Counted from the first letter of the stretch, positions 52,801-62,122 are shown. The stretch: 64,000 nt of DNA from an uncultured Lachnospiraceae bacterium (GCA_902779575.1 CACZBW010000018.1:1-64000), one strand, 5' to 3'. Program-made: numbers and translations. Notes: a model not told the origin generated them from the sequence alone.

Positions 52801-54937
52801 TATCCAGGTAGACCTGGTAAATCATACGCCCCCGGGAATCATAGTCCTTCTCTGTCGCCGTATAGCCGCCGATCTCCAGAGGATTCCCATCTTCGTCACA
52901 GAAGACCTCACGGATTTCCTTTTTATCGCCATTGAAGGTTTTCAGTATGTAAGCGTATCCTTTGCTGTTCAGGACGATCTGATCCGCTGCGTCATAATTC
53001 AGCTGGGACACTTTATTTCCCGCACCGTCATAAGCAGCGACTGTATGAGCTGCCCCTTGCACTTCCACCGGCTGACCGTTTTCATCATACCAGCGGGTCT
53101 CCAGGGCATTTCCTCTCTGATCCCGCTCGTAGGATACCGACGCATAGCCTCCGGAGGCGGTTACTGGATTCCCCTCCGTATCGAAATAGGACTCCTGCAG
53201 CACAAAGCCGTTCTCATCATAATCACGGCGCATGCTCGCGTATCCGTCCGCGCTCAGAACCGGATGATCCGCCTCATCAAAATAAGCCGTTTCTATCTTG
53301 TTTCCGTTATCATCATAGCTGTAACGGACAGACGCATACTGACCGGCTTCGGATGTTTCTTCATTGGAGGATTTCTCCTGAAGTCCGGCGGAATCGTCGG
53401 TTTCCGTCTCTTCCGACTCAGCCAGATTCTCAGACAGTGCTTCCTCATCCGGATACTCCTGTCCGGAAGCGGTCTCTGCCCCGTCGACCCCCAGACGGCT
53501 CCCGTCCGGATCCAGATAAGTCTCCTCGATCAGATTTCCTTTTTCATCGTACAGATAAGCCTTCCCCGCATATCCGGAAGCTCCTGTCACATAGGAGTCC
53601 TCTGTATCCAGATAGCGTTCAGAGACTTTCTGCCCTTCCTCATTGTAGCTGTATTCCACAGCGGAATAGCCAGTCTTCTCCGGCGCTGTGCGCGCTCCCG
53701 CTTCGTCCAGATAAGCTTCTTTCGTAAGGCGTCCCTCTGCATCGTAGGATCTGGAGACAGCCCTGTAGCCCTTTCCGGTCAGGACCGGCTGCCCGTTCTC
53801 ATCCGTATAAGCTTCATAGACGGTATGTCCATCCGCGTCATACTGATATTCGACTGCCGCGTACCCGTCGGGCCTCATGACCGGACTGCCATTCTCATTC
53901 AGAGTGCATTCATAGACGGTATGTCCGTCGGCATCATACTGATCCTCCAACGCAGCGTAACCGTCCGTCGTTATGACCAGTCTGTCGTTTTCATCCAGAT
54001 ACTCTGTCAGGACCGGCTTTTTCAGGTCCTCATACGTCATCCGGACCGCACAGTATCCCTTCGGAAGGTAAGCCGGCTGATCCGAGAGATCCAGATAAGC
54101 CTGGTAAATCACCCGCCCCTGCGGATCATATTCCTTTTGAACAGCGGCATAACCCCCGGATTCCATCGGATTCCCGTCTGCATCACAGAAAACTTCCCGA
54201 ATTACATGCTTATTCGCGTCAAAAGTCTTCTCAACACAGGCATAACCCTTGCTGGTTAAGACCAGCTGGTCTTCCGCGTCATACTTCAGCTGCCGGACCG
54301 CATTTCCGGCATCGTCATAGACTGCCGTGACACGTGCCGCGCCATCCACTTCCAGAGGCTGTCCGCTCTCATCAAAGTAACTGGTTTCAACAGCGTTTCC
54401 AGCCTGATCCCTGACATACCCGACCGAAGCATAACCTTTAGAACCGGGTACCGGTTTCCCGTACTGGTCATAGTAAGCTTCCGTCAGCTGATATCCATCC
54501 TGGCCAAAAGTCCGCTCGACCCGGGCAAAGCCCTTTTTCTCCACCAGAACAGGAACGTCAGGTTCGCTATAGTAAGTCTCCTCGACAACTTTCCCGTTTT
54601 CGTCATAGACAAAGCGGGCCAGCGCATAACCGTCCGGATTGATTAAGGAGTGCTCTGCTTCGTCAAAATAGGCTTCTTCCGTCTTCTTCCCGTTTTCGTC
54701 ATAGGCATAGCAGACCATGGCGTAGCCGTCCGGTCCGATGACCAGCCGGTTGTTTTCATCGACACAGCGCTCTTCCAGAACGTGCTTATCCGCGTCCAGC
54801 CTCTGGAGGATCCGGACACAGGCTTCCGGTGCTTCGGTCTCCTCCTGCGCATATACAGGGCCAAAGCCGCTTCCCATACCCAGCACCAGGACAGATGCTG
54901 CCAGAATGCTGTTCCTGACCCAGCGGTATCTTCTCAT
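49832..54937 (-). CDS. Giant secreted protein of 32-residue repeats (four long blocks)
   Basis: About 1701 residues start MRRYRWVRNSILAASVLVLG with a signal peptide cut near GPVYA-QE. Nearly all the rest is a 32-residue unit of the form GYA-x5-YDENGN-x6-YFDEDGNPV. The units are ordered into four blocks of about 400 residues whose sub-types recur in the same order. Acidic, Ser/Glu-rich linkers separate them (about 520-550, 925-940 and 1315-1345). No sortase motif, S-layer domain or catalytic domain is seen. The repeat recalls Rhs YD-repeats and WG repeats but matches neither exactly. The ATG at 54937 has AGAGG upstream. The function is unknown; a surface or wall-binding role is inferred. Confidence 0.8.
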   Translation of the reverse strand: MRRYRWVRNSILAASVLVLGMGSGFGPVYAQEETEAPEACVRILQRLDADKHVLEERCVDENNRLVIGPDGYAMVCYAYDENGKKTEEAYFDEAEHSLINPDGYALARFVYDENGKVVEETYYSEPDVPVLVEKKGFARVERTFGQDGYQLTEAYYDQYGKPVPGSKGYASVGYVRDQAGNAVETSYFDESGQPLEVDGAARVTAVYDDAGNAVRQLKYDAEDQLVLTSKGYACVEKTFDANKHVIREVFCDADGNPMESGGYAAVQKEYDPQGRVIYQAYLDLSDQPAYLPKGYCAVRMTYEDLKKPVLTEYLDENDRLVITTDGYAALEDQYDADGHTVYECTLNENGSPVMRPDGYAAVEYQYDADGHTVYEAYTDENGQPVLTGKGYRAVSRSYDAEGRLTKEAYLDEAGARTAPEKTGYSAVEYSYNEEGQKVSERYLDTEDSYVTGASGYAGKAYLYDEKGNLIEETYLDPDGSRLGVDGAETASGQEYPDEEALSENLAESEETETDDSAGLQEKSSNEETSEAGQYASVRYSYDDNGNKIETAYFDEADHPVLSADGYASMRRDYDENGFVLQESYFDTEGNPVTASGGYASVSYERDQRGNALETRWYDENGQPVEVQGAAHTVAAYDGAGNKVSQLNYDAADQIVLNSKGYAYILKTFNGDKKEIREVFCDEDGNPLEIGGYTATEKDYDSRGRMIYQVYLDKEDQPKALPKGYSAVRMSYEILNKPVRTEYLDESGSPVRTSDGYAVLTDRYDEDGHILYEGYLDENGQPAETGKGYCAVSRSYTGDGLLEKEAYLGAQDERIVPENLGYSAIEYSYNEEGLKLSERYLDTEDIFVEGASGIAGKAYQYNEAGKVSEETVLDAEGKPMRTVQFDPDGETDEDDKPLRQTGESPLGYTTVRYAYDENGKTSEKSYFDEAGNAVLIPDGFSSVQYVYDENGSLLKESYFDETGAPVVKKDGFASAEYVRDERGNALETSYFDENGQPLERKGAAHSVCTYDSAGNVISQLNYDKDGQLILNSKGYAYLQKTFNSEKKVIRETFCDADGNPLSIGGYVTVERDYDPQGRVILESYLDAEDHPAVLSAGHSAVRKSYENIDKPVCTEYLDADGNPLMLTDGYAAIEDRYDADGRIVYEAYLDENGQPVMAAKGYSAVERSYDSEGRLVKEAYLGTDGERILSEKSGYSAVEYSYDENGQKTGERYLDPSDKGILAVSGCGGKTWVRDENGKAVEEALLNADGELLRAKAAADAEDSGAEENTAGQQAGNPADGEAVSPDGYTIVCYAYDENGNTIEESYYDEERNPVIVEKKGGARISREYDENGYLLKESYFDEAGDPLEKADGYASVSYVRDEKGNALETSYFDASGNAVEVKGAARIVKAYDEAGNAISQLNYDVENELVLNSKGYAYILRSYNADKKVIREVFCDADGNPMEVDGFTATEMEYDGQGRVTYQRYLDEEDQPKALAKGYCAIRKSYEDLTKPVLTEYLQADGDPAVITDGYASVTNQYDEAGRITYEGYLDQRGNPIAVSKGYCAFTRSYDEDGLLLTEAYFDKDGNRTTPDGVGYSAVTYTYTDSGKKRTERYLDPEDAFTAGSSDYAGKMYEYNDDGQVVREIFLDPEGNRMFSENAGYSVLLHDYDEEGRETGRSYLDSNNELTEVDGVARIAYSYAEDGSKLPEEKFDREGNPVVQE

Positions 54938-54959
54938 AATCATCCTCTCACTTCCGCTC

Positions 54960-56132
54960 TCAGAGCGTCTCGCATGCTGCCGCATATTCATTCAGCGCCG
55001 CCGTATCCGCATCCAGGGTCAGATCATAGGACTGGTTCTGCCCATTGATGCGCAGCTTGAGGGAACCTGCATCCGGTCCGGCCAGATAAGAGAGCAGTTC
55101 CGCACTCAGTTCCAGATTGTCGCTCTCCAGTACTTCCACGCCCTCAACCCAGCGGGTGGTATCCGCCAGTTCGATCTCCGTGCTCTGACCGCCAGAAATA
55201 AAGGTCACGGTCTGCACATAGGGGCAGTAAGCGCCTTTTGACTCAATGTGAAGAACGGGGAAGAAATGAACCTGCCCGGATTCTCCCCTCTCTGCCTCCA
55301 CTGCGAAAGAAAGATCCATGGCAAGCCGTTCCATCGGGCTCGGCTCAAGAGAAAGGGAAGCTGCCGCCAGGCCGGCGTTTGTAATCATTCCGCTTCCATC
55401 AAAAGCATCGTAAGCGAATTTCCAGTCAGAGGTCACAAAACCGGACAGATCGGAATCTGTCGATTCATAAACAGAGGCAAATTTGGTTTCCGGGCTGATC
55501 ACTGCCGGATAGGACATCTCTGTAACGGAACCTTTCGGATCCTCATCGGCAGCCAGGGCATCCTGCAGGAGCCACTGGGTCACCGCGTCCGCCTCATTGG
55601 TGGCAGGCAGCCCTTTGCTGCTCTGAAAACGGGAGACGGCGTCGCCTGTCATGGATCCATATGCTCCGTCCGCCTCTCCTTCCAGGAATCCCAGGCGGAT
55701 CAGGGCTGCCTGAAGCGCCTGTACCGCTGCGGCATCGGATCCCCCGCGCAGAGCGTTCATCTGATCCCTGCGCTCCAGAGAATCCAGATCAAAGAGCGGA
55801 ACCTTATCCTGGAACTCCTCTAAAGATACATATCCTGCTCCGTAGTTCTCCATCCAGACAATCACTTTATCCTCCGTCCGGCCCAGAACATTCATATCCG
55901 TTACGGAAGTACCCGCAAGCTCAGCCGCTGCCGCCTCTGTCTCCGGTTCCCCTTCCTCCGGCGCATCGTTCTGCTGCACTGCGCCTGCATAAGGGACGGT
56001 TCCTTCCAGATCCGCCGTAATCAGCAGCGGGCATGCTTCTCCCGTGAAATGAATCTGCGCCGCTGCCGCCGTCTGTGAAAAAAGCATTCCGAACGCAAGC
56101 CCGCCTAAGATCCAGCCAGTTCTCCTCTTCAT
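54960..56132 (-). CDS. Secreted protein with peptidoglycan-binding domain
   Basis: The 390-residue protein has a signal peptide (MKRRTGWILGGLAFGMLFS to AAAAQ). A PG_binding_1-like domain lies at about 140-200 (VQALQAALIRLGFLEGEADG, then DAVSRFQSSKGLP). The C-terminal part (about 215-390) shows no known domain. It lies 22 nt before the giant repeat-protein gene and 117 nt after the other repeat-protein gene. It may help anchor or position the repeat proteins at the wall. That is inferred. Confidence 0.78.
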   Translation of the reverse strand: MKRRTGWILGGLAFGMLFSQTAAAAQIHFTGEACPLLITADLEGTVPYAGAVQQNDAPEEGEPETEAAAAELAGTSVTDMNVLGRTEDKVIVWMENYGAGYVSLEEFQDKVPLFDLDSLERRDQMNALRGGSDAAAVQALQAALIRLGFLEGEADGAYGSMTGDAVSRFQSSKGLPATNEADAVTQWLLQDALAADEDPKGSVTEMSYPAVISPETKFASVYESTDSDLSGFVTSDWKFAYDAFDGSGMITNAGLAAASLSLEPSPMERLAMDLSFAVEAERGESGQVHFFPVLHIESKGAYCPYVQTVTFISGGQSTEIELADTTRWVEGVEVLESDNLELSAELLSYLAGPDAGSLKLRINGQNQSYDLTLDADTAALNEYAAACETL

Positions 56133-56249
56133 ATCTGTTTCCTCCTGAATTCAGTTTTGTCTGTTTCCCTGTGCCGCGAAGCCCGCAGCTCTGCACGCCT
56201 GATGCACACAGAGTTTATACCGGGCAGCGCTGATTTATTACACCAGCCT

Positions 56250-59036
56250 TTACTGTGATTTCACGATTGTACCGGCCGTATTGTAATAATGCTTCACCTT
56301 CGTGCCGTCACTCTGAACCTCGATATTATATCCGCACCAGCCGCCTTTCAGGGTCACCCGGTTACCGGATGTATCAAAGTAAGCCTCTCCTGTAAGAGTT
56401 CCTGCTTCATCATAGTACTGCTCCAGCACAGAATAGCCGGACTTGCAGGCGGTTACTGATCCCGACGGGCTGTAATAATGCGTCCTGACCAGTCTTCCGT
56501 CATCTTCATACTCTTTGATCTGGATGCTGATATAGTTATTATCCGCGGCGGGCTGCCCCGAGACACTGTAGTAAGCCTGGCGGATCAGCTGCCCGTCCGT
56601 ATCATACTCCATGGTCTTCTGCGCATAACCGTCCTTGATCGTGACCAGATCTCCGTTCAAATTGTAATAAGCAAGGGATGTCTGCTTATTGTCCGCACTG
56701 TAGGTCTTTCTCAGGACCGCGGCGCCGTTCTTCAGTGTGATCGGGAGTCCCTGCGCATCATAGTAGGCCTCATAGATCTGGTTCCCGGCTTCGTCGTAAT
56801 CATTTACCTTGATCGCATAGCCGCTGGTTGACATCGTCCGGTTTCCGGCGGAATCCAGATACTCTGTGCGGATCGCTTTCTTCTGATCATTGTACAGATA
56901 GCGGATTCCGGCATAGCCGCTCTTCAGGGTCACAGGCTGTTCGGAAGCGTCATAATACAGGTCCAGCACCTTGTTCCCGTTCTCGTCATACTCGTTGCGA
57001 AGGAGGGCGTACCCCTTGTCTGTCATCACCAGATTGCCGGATTCATCCACATATCTGGTTTGAATGACCTTCTTCTGCTCATTGTAGACCTTCACAATGG
57101 AAATACTGCTGCCTTCCCGCGGAATGACATTTCCTTCCCCGTCAAACCAGGTCTCCAGAAGGACATTCCCGTTCTCATCATAATACTTCTCGGAAACCGC
57201 GTAGCCGTCCTTCGTCACAACAAGCTGCCCCTCCGCGTCATAGTACTCTGTCCGGATCGGATTCTTACCGGAATCATAATACTTCCGCACAGCGCTGTAT
57301 CCCTTCGGCAGGGTTGCCGGATTGCCGTCCTCATCATAATAGGACTGAAGGATCACATTTCCGTTCTCATCATAAGTTTTCAGCGTCTGCGAATAGCCGT
57401 CCGCCGTCACCCTGTTCCCGGCTGAATCCAGGAAAGTCTCACGAACCGCCTTGCCTTTGTCATTATACTGTTTATCAACTACGGCATAGCCCTTGGCGTT
57501 CAGGATCAAACTGCCGGAGGCATCATAATTTCGTTCGCTCGTCACATTGCCCTTCTCGTCATAGTTCCTGACACTGCGGGCAATCCCCTTATATTCCGCC
57601 GGGCGGTCTTCCAGGTCAAAATAAGCTGTTTCCGCTTTATTCCCGGCTTCATCATAAGTGTAACGGACACAGGCATAACCCTTTTCCGGGTCCGCCGCCG
57701 CCTGGCCGTCGTCATCATAATACTGTTCCGCAACCGTACGCCCTTCCTCATCCTTTTCAGGACGGAAGCCGGCGGGCGGAACCACTTCCAGATATTTCCC
57801 TTTCACGTCGACATAAAAACTGCCCGTTTTTTCGCCGTCCTTATCATACAGGTAATGAACCCCGGCATAGCCAAGGCTTTCCGGAATAAAGCGGGCGTTC
57901 TCTGTATCCAGATAATATTCCGAAATCTTATTCCCGGTCTCCGGATCATAGGCGTATTCCATACCGGCATAGCCTTTCAGACCGGTCACCGGAGCATCCT
58001 CTTCGTCCAGATACTGCTCCCTCCACACTTTTCCGTTCTCAAAATAAGTCTTCTTTACGGAAGCATAGCCGATTTTGGCCGGGATAAAAGGCTGCCCGGA
58101 GGCATCAAGATAGCTCTCTTTTACGACTCTTTTGTTCTCGTCATAGACCTTTTTCAGGACAGAGACGCCATTTGTATTGCTCCCGATCTTGCCCAGACTG
58201 TTCCGGTAGGTTTCCGTTTCGACATTCCCGTTCCCGTCATAGCCGTACTCTACCGAAGCATATCCCTTATTTATCTGCACCGGATACCCTTTACCGTCCA
58301 GATATGTCTCTGAGACCTTTTTCTTATCCCCGTTAAATGTCCGGCTGACAGCAGCATAACCTTCCTTCATGTAAAAGGGTTCTTCTTTGCTGTCAAAATA
58401 AGCTTCAAAGTTCTGGTTTCCGGCTTCGTCATAGCCCTTCTTCACAAGAAAGGCGCCGTTCTTATTCACAGCCGGTAAACCGTCCGTACCGTAATAACGC
58501 TCTTCCGCAACCCTGCCGGCTTCATCGAAGACATAGTCCACCCGCTGATAACCGTCCTGCAGAAGAACAGGCGCGCCGCTCTCGTCCCAATAGGCCTTGG
58601 AGATTACTCTCCCATCCTCATCATACTCCAGTTCCGTCTTTGCATAGCCGGAAGCCGCCAGAACCGGTTTCCCGGTCTCGTCATAGTAAGCCTGGGAAAT
58701 CTGATTGCCCTCTGAGTCATATTCAAAGACAGCGGAGGCATAGCCCTTCTTTTCCGGGCAGAACGGTTCCACCACCGCATTGTAATACTGCTCGGAAATC
58801 TTATTCCCATTCTCATCGTAACCGTAGCGGATTATGGCGATCCCGTTCTCATCCTCGACCAGATTGCCTGTTTCGTCCCTGTAGTTCTCTTCCAGCAGCT
58901 TCCGATCCGTATCCAGAACCCTTCGGATCTCCGCATACGAAGGCTCAGCGTGTGCTGCCGGCGCCAGAGCGAGAGCAGTTCCCACAGCTGCGCCGACCAG
59001 AAGAGGTCCGGCAAATTTCTTTCTGTACAAAATCAT
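56250..59036 (-). CDS. Large secreted protein of 32-residue repeats
   Basis: About 928 residues start MILYRKKFAGPLLVGAAVG with a signal peptide ending near AHA-EP. It is made almost wholly of the same 32-residue repeat as its larger paralogue, for example GYASAVFEYDSEGN then QISQAYYDETGKPV, about 27 units. One stretch (about 445-640) follows the sub-type order of the 400-residue block in the paralogue. No catalytic domain or anchoring motif is seen. The start at 59036 has GGGGATGGAAAAGA upstream, and a longer reading from 59069 is less likely. It is first of the three-gene locus. Confidence 0.8.
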   Translation of the reverse strand: MILYRKKFAGPLLVGAAVGTALALAPAAHAEPSYAEIRRVLDTDRKLLEENYRDETGNLVEDENGIAIIRYGYDENGNKISEQYYNAVVEPFCPEKKGYASAVFEYDSEGNQISQAYYDETGKPVLAASGYAKTELEYDEDGRVISKAYWDESGAPVLLQDGYQRVDYVFDEAGRVAEERYYGTDGLPAVNKNGAFLVKKGYDEAGNQNFEAYFDSKEEPFYMKEGYAAVSRTFNGDKKKVSETYLDGKGYPVQINKGYASVEYGYDGNGNVETETYRNSLGKIGSNTNGVSVLKKVYDENKRVVKESYLDASGQPFIPAKIGYASVKKTYFENGKVWREQYLDEEDAPVTGLKGYAGMEYAYDPETGNKISEYYLDTENARFIPESLGYAGVHYLYDKDGEKTGSFYVDVKGKYLEVVPPAGFRPEKDEEGRTVAEQYYDDDGQAAADPEKGYACVRYTYDEAGNKAETAYFDLEDRPAEYKGIARSVRNYDEKGNVTSERNYDASGSLILNAKGYAVVDKQYNDKGKAVRETFLDSAGNRVTADGYSQTLKTYDENGNVILQSYYDEDGNPATLPKGYSAVRKYYDSGKNPIRTEYYDAEGQLVVTKDGYAVSEKYYDENGNVLLETWFDGEGNVIPREGSSISIVKVYNEQKKVIQTRYVDESGNLVMTDKGYALLRNEYDENGNKVLDLYYDASEQPVTLKSGYAGIRYLYNDQKKAIRTEYLDSAGNRTMSTSGYAIKVNDYDEAGNQIYEAYYDAQGLPITLKNGAAVLRKTYSADNKQTSLAYYNLNGDLVTIKDGYAQKTMEYDTDGQLIRQAYYSVSGQPAADNNYISIQIKEYEDDGRLVRTHYYSPSGSVTACKSGYSVLEQYYDEAGTLTGEAYFDTSGNRVTLKGGWCGYNIEVQSDGTKVKHYYNTAGTIVKSQ

Positions 59037-59210
59037 TCTTTTCCATCCCCGATAAGAATCTGTCATCATTCTTAATATATCCGGGCACCGCAGCTGTATA
59101 CAGCATTTTCAGGCGGCTGCTTTCGCACCGCTGCATAGTCTCCCGGATAATCTTGCCGCATCCCGCAGAAATAAAAATATCCTGTGGGATGAATTTTTAC
59201 CCACCTCAAT

Positions 59211-59240
59211 ATTATAATATAAATGCCCTTCGTTCGTAAA
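59211..59240 (-). promoter_or_regulatory. Candidate promoter of the repeat-protein locus
   Basis: TTTACG (59240-59235), 18 nt, TATAAT (59216-59211) on the minus strand lies just past the glmM terminator. The resulting leader of about 165 nt contains TGGGT/ATCCCA and CCGGG/CCCGG pairings and may be structured. Confidence 0.45.
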
Positions 59241-59247
59241 GAGTGAA

Positions 59248-59276
59248 CAAAAAGCCGGGATCTGCTGATCCCGGCT
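59248..59276 (-). terminator. Terminator of the nagB-glmM operon
   Basis: AGCCGGGATC / GATCCCGGCT stem with a 4-nt loop, then TTTTT on the minus strand, 9 nt after the glmM stop. Confidence 0.88.
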
Positions 59277-59284
59277 CGTGCATT

Positions 59285-60631
59285 TTACTCAATATGTCCT
59301 TTGTTCCTGATCACGTCGATCACCTGATCTACGTACTTCTCACATTCCTCATGGGTCTCGGCTTCAACCATGACGCGGATGACAGGCTCCGTCCCGGATT
59401 CCCGGACAAGAATACGCCCGGTATCGCCGAGGGCATCCGCAGCTGCTTTAACTGCCGCCTGGACGTCCGGATCGTTCTGCGCGTCGGGTTTGCTCTTCAC
59501 TCTGACGTTCTTCAGAACCTGCGGGTAGAAGACAACCGGCGCCGCCAGTTCGCTCATCGGTTTTTCTTTTGCCAGCATGACTTCCATAAGCTTCAGCGAG
59601 GTGAGAATTCCGTCTCCCGTCGTCTCATATTTCAGGAAGATCGTATGGCCGGACTGCTCTCCGCCGATGCGGTTGCCGGTCTGTACCATATTCTCATACA
59701 CATACTTGTCGCCGACCTTCGTCTTCTCATACTCGATTCCGACTTTGTCGAGGGCTTTGTAGAGGCCGAAATTGCTCATAACGGTCGTGACAACCTTGTT
59801 GTTGAGCAGTTTGCCGCGCTCTTTCATATACAGAGCGTAAATGTACAGCGTATGGTCGCCGGTGATCAGATTTCCCTTCTCATCCACCGCCAGACAGCGG
59901 TCCGCGTCTCCGTCGTATGCAAAACCCACATCCAGCTTGTTGTCAACGACGAATTTCTGCAGATGCTCGATATGGGTACTGCCGCAGTCCGTGTTGATAT
60001 TGTAGCCGTCCGGCTCCGCGTTCATCACATAGGTCTTCGCGCCGAGGGCATCAAACACGCCTTTCGCGATCTGCCATGCAGCGCCGTTCGCGCAGTCAAG
60101 GCCGACCCTGACATCCTTGAAGCTGTACTTGCTCATGGAGATCAGGTAGCCGATATAGCGGTTCCGTCCGGAGACATAGTCCACCGTGCGGCCGATCTGC
60201 TCGCGATGGGCAATCGGAATCTCGATCTTTCCGTCGATATAATCCTCGACCTTGAGGATCGTCTCCTCATCCATCTTCTCGCCGGAAGAATTCAGGAGCT
60301 TGATCCCGTTGTCATAAAAGGGATTGTGGGAAGCGGAGATCATGATTCCGCAGTCAAAATCATCCACGCGGGTAATATAAGCTACCGAAGGCGTCGTGGT
60401 TACATGCATGATATAGGCGTCGGCTCCGCTGGCCATCAGGCCGGTGCAGAGGGCATACTCAAACATATAAGAGCTTCTTCTGGTATCCTTGCCGATTACG
60501 ACTTTTGCTTTCTTCCCCTGGTTCGCGCCGTAGTACCAGCCGAGGAATCTGCCGATCTGGATCGCATGTTCAAAGGTCAGATTCTTGTTGGCTTCGCCGC
60601 GGAAACCGTCCGTTCCGAAATACTTGCCCAT
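59285..60631 (-). CDS. glmM: Phosphoglucosamine mutase
   Basis: It interconverts glucosamine 6-phosphate and glucosamine 1-phosphate for cell-wall precursor synthesis. The phosphoserine motif is ISASHNPF (S101), the metal loop is DGDADR, the sugar loop is GGEQSGHTIF and the phosphate loop is RESGTEPVIRVM. The protein is 448 residues. AAGGAGG precedes the ATG. It is the last gene of the nagB operon, 3 nt after the upstream gene. Confidence 0.94.
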   Translation of the reverse strand: MGKYFGTDGFRGEANKNLTFEHAIQIGRFLGWYYGANQGKKAKVVIGKDTRRSSYMFEYALCTGLMASGADAYIMHVTTTPSVAYITRVDDFDCGIMISASHNPFYDNGIKLLNSSGEKMDEETILKVEDYIDGKIEIPIAHREQIGRTVDYVSGRNRYIGYLISMSKYSFKDVRVGLDCANGAAWQIAKGVFDALGAKTYVMNAEPDGYNINTDCGSTHIEHLQKFVVDNKLDVGFAYDGDADRCLAVDEKGNLITGDHTLYIYALYMKERGKLLNNKVVTTVMSNFGLYKALDKVGIEYEKTKVGDKYVYENMVQTGNRIGGEQSGHTIFLKYETTGDGILTSLKLMEVMLAKEKPMSELAAPVVFYPQVLKNVRVKSKPDAQNDPDVQAAVKAAADALGDTGRILVRESGTEPVIRVMVEAETHEECEKYVDQVIDVIRNKGHIE

Positions 60632-60634
60632 GAT

Positions 60635-61297
60635 TTACCGCTCCTCCTTATGGATGATTTCCCCGTTATCCTTCCAGATACTGTTCTCCGGCACAAGGCC
60701 CCTCACACAGGAGGTGGGGTAAACGTTGCTGTGACGTCCGATGACCGTACCGGGATTGCAGACCGCGTTGCAGCCGACCTCGACATAATCGCCGAGCATC
60801 GCGCCGAACTTCTTGATGCCGGTCTCAACATGCTCCGACCCGTTGTGTACGACCACAAGCTTCTTGTCGCTCTTCACATTGCTCGTGATGCTCCCGGCTC
60901 CCATATGGCTGTAATAGCCGAGGATGCTGTCACCAACATAATTGTAATGAGGCGTCTGCACATGATCGAAGAGAATCACATTCTTCAGCTCAACCGAATT
61001 GCCTACCACGCAGTCCGCGCCGACAAGCGCCGAACCGCGGATGAAAGCGCAGTGCCGCACTTCGGTCCCGGGTCCGATGATGCAGGGAGCACCGAGATAA
61101 GCCGACGGGAAAACCTTTGCGGTTTTATGAACCCAGACATGCTCCTCCCGCTCCTCATACTCATCCCCAAGGGTCGGGCCGAGCTGCAGAATCAGTTCCT
61201 TGATCCCCTTCAGAGCTTCCCAGGGGTAGGTAAACTGGCGCAGATAATCAGCGGCCAGCGTATGGTCCAGGTCATAGAGATCTGTAATTGTATACAT
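60635..61297 (-). CDS. Left-handed beta-helix protein (GlmU/UDP-GlcNAc pyrophosphorylase-like)
   Basis: The 220-residue protein has hexapeptide-like repeats (AYLGAPCIIGPGTEVRHCAF, ALVGADCVVGNSVELKN) characteristic of a left-handed beta-helix. It lacks the N-terminal nucleotidyltransferase domain of GlmU. It is often annotated as a UDP-N-acetylglucosamine pyrophosphorylase. An acetyltransferase or sugar-binding role next to glmM is plausible. It begins 2 nt after the nagB stop and has GAGAGG upstream. Confidence 0.75.
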   Translation of the reverse strand: MYTITDLYDLDHTLAADYLRQFTYPWEALKGIKELILQLGPTLGDEYEEREEHVWVHKTAKVFPSAYLGAPCIIGPGTEVRHCAFIRGSALVGADCVVGNSVELKNVILFDHVQTPHYNYVGDSILGYYSHMGAGSITSNVKSDKKLVVVHNGSEHVETGIKKFGAMLGDYVEVGCNAVCNPGTVIGRHSNVYPTSCVRGLVPENSIWKDNGEIIHKEER

Positions 61298-61299
61298 CT

Positions 61300-62103
61300 T
61301 TACAGCCTCTCTTTCTTCTCAATATCCAGGAAATACTTATAGGTGTCCACAGTCAGCTCGCCGCAGGCCGCCTCATCGCAGGCGATGATCGCGCCGTTGT
61401 GGTTCTGCAGGGCACTGCAGGTCCACTTCTGGGAAACGCCGCCCTCAACCGTTGCCGCAAGAGCTCTTGCCTTATTGTGGCCGTTGATAAGAATCAGGAC
61501 TTCCTTACTGTCAAACACTGTGCCGACGCCGACAGACAGGGCCTGGGCCGGAACCTTCTCCGGATCATTACCGAAGAAACGGGAATTCACAATCCGGGTG
61601 TCCGTCGTCAGATTCCTGACGCCGGTGCGGGAACTAAGGCTGGTGAAGGGTTCATTGAAGGCAATGTGTCCGTCCACTCCGATACCGCCCATGAAGAGGT
61701 CGATTCCGCCATAGCTCTTGATCTTCTCCTCATATTTTCTGCACTCTTCTTCCGGATCCTCGGTCATACCATTGAGAATATTGATATTCTCCGGCTTCAT
61801 ATCAACCAGATGATCAAAGAAATTGTCATGCATAAAATACCAGTAGGACTGGTCATGCTCATGGGGCAGGCCAAGATATTCATCCATATTGAATGTTACG
61901 ACATTGGCAAATGACAGCTCGCCGGCCTGGTTCTGCCTTGCCAGCTCCTTGTAGACGCCGATCGGACTCGATCCTGTCGGCAGGCCGAGTACAAAGGGGC
62001 GTCCGGCTTCCGGGCCGGCATTGTGAGCCTTGATGCGGGCGCTGATATAATCCGCTGCCCACTTGCACATCTTATCATAACTTTCCTGAATCACTACACG
62101 CAT
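61300..62103 (-). CDS. nagB: Glucosamine-6-phosphate deaminase
   Basis: The enzyme converts glucosamine 6-phosphate to fructose 6-phosphate and ammonia. It is 267 residues with [24 protein letters not shown] (D74), and the active-site segment [14 protein letters not shown] (D144, H146, E151). AAAGGAG lies about 11 nt before the ATG. It is first in an operon with the beta-helix protein and glmM, which joins aminosugar breakdown and wall-precursor synthesis. A 14-bp palindrome lies just upstream. Confidence 0.95.
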   Translation of the reverse strand: MRVVIQESYDKMCKWAADYISARIKAHNAGPEAGRPFVLGLPTGSSPIGVYKELARQNQAGELSFANVVTFNMDEYLGLPHEHDQSYWYFMHDNFFDHLVDMKPENINILNGMTEDPEEECRKYEEKIKSYGGIDLFMGGIGVDGHIAFNEPFTSLSSRTGVRNLTTDTRIVNSRFFGNDPEKVPAQALSVGVGTVFDSKEVLILINGHNKARALAATVEGGVSQKWTCSALQNHNGAIIACDEAACGELTVDTYKYFLDIEKKERL

Positions 62104-62122
62104 AACTGAGTCTTCTCCTTTC

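Noticed and set aside
49832-59036. Rhs-type polymorphic toxin or contact-dependent inhibition proteins
   Set aside because: No Rhs core motif, C-terminal toxin domain or immunity gene is seen; the proteins end in repeats.
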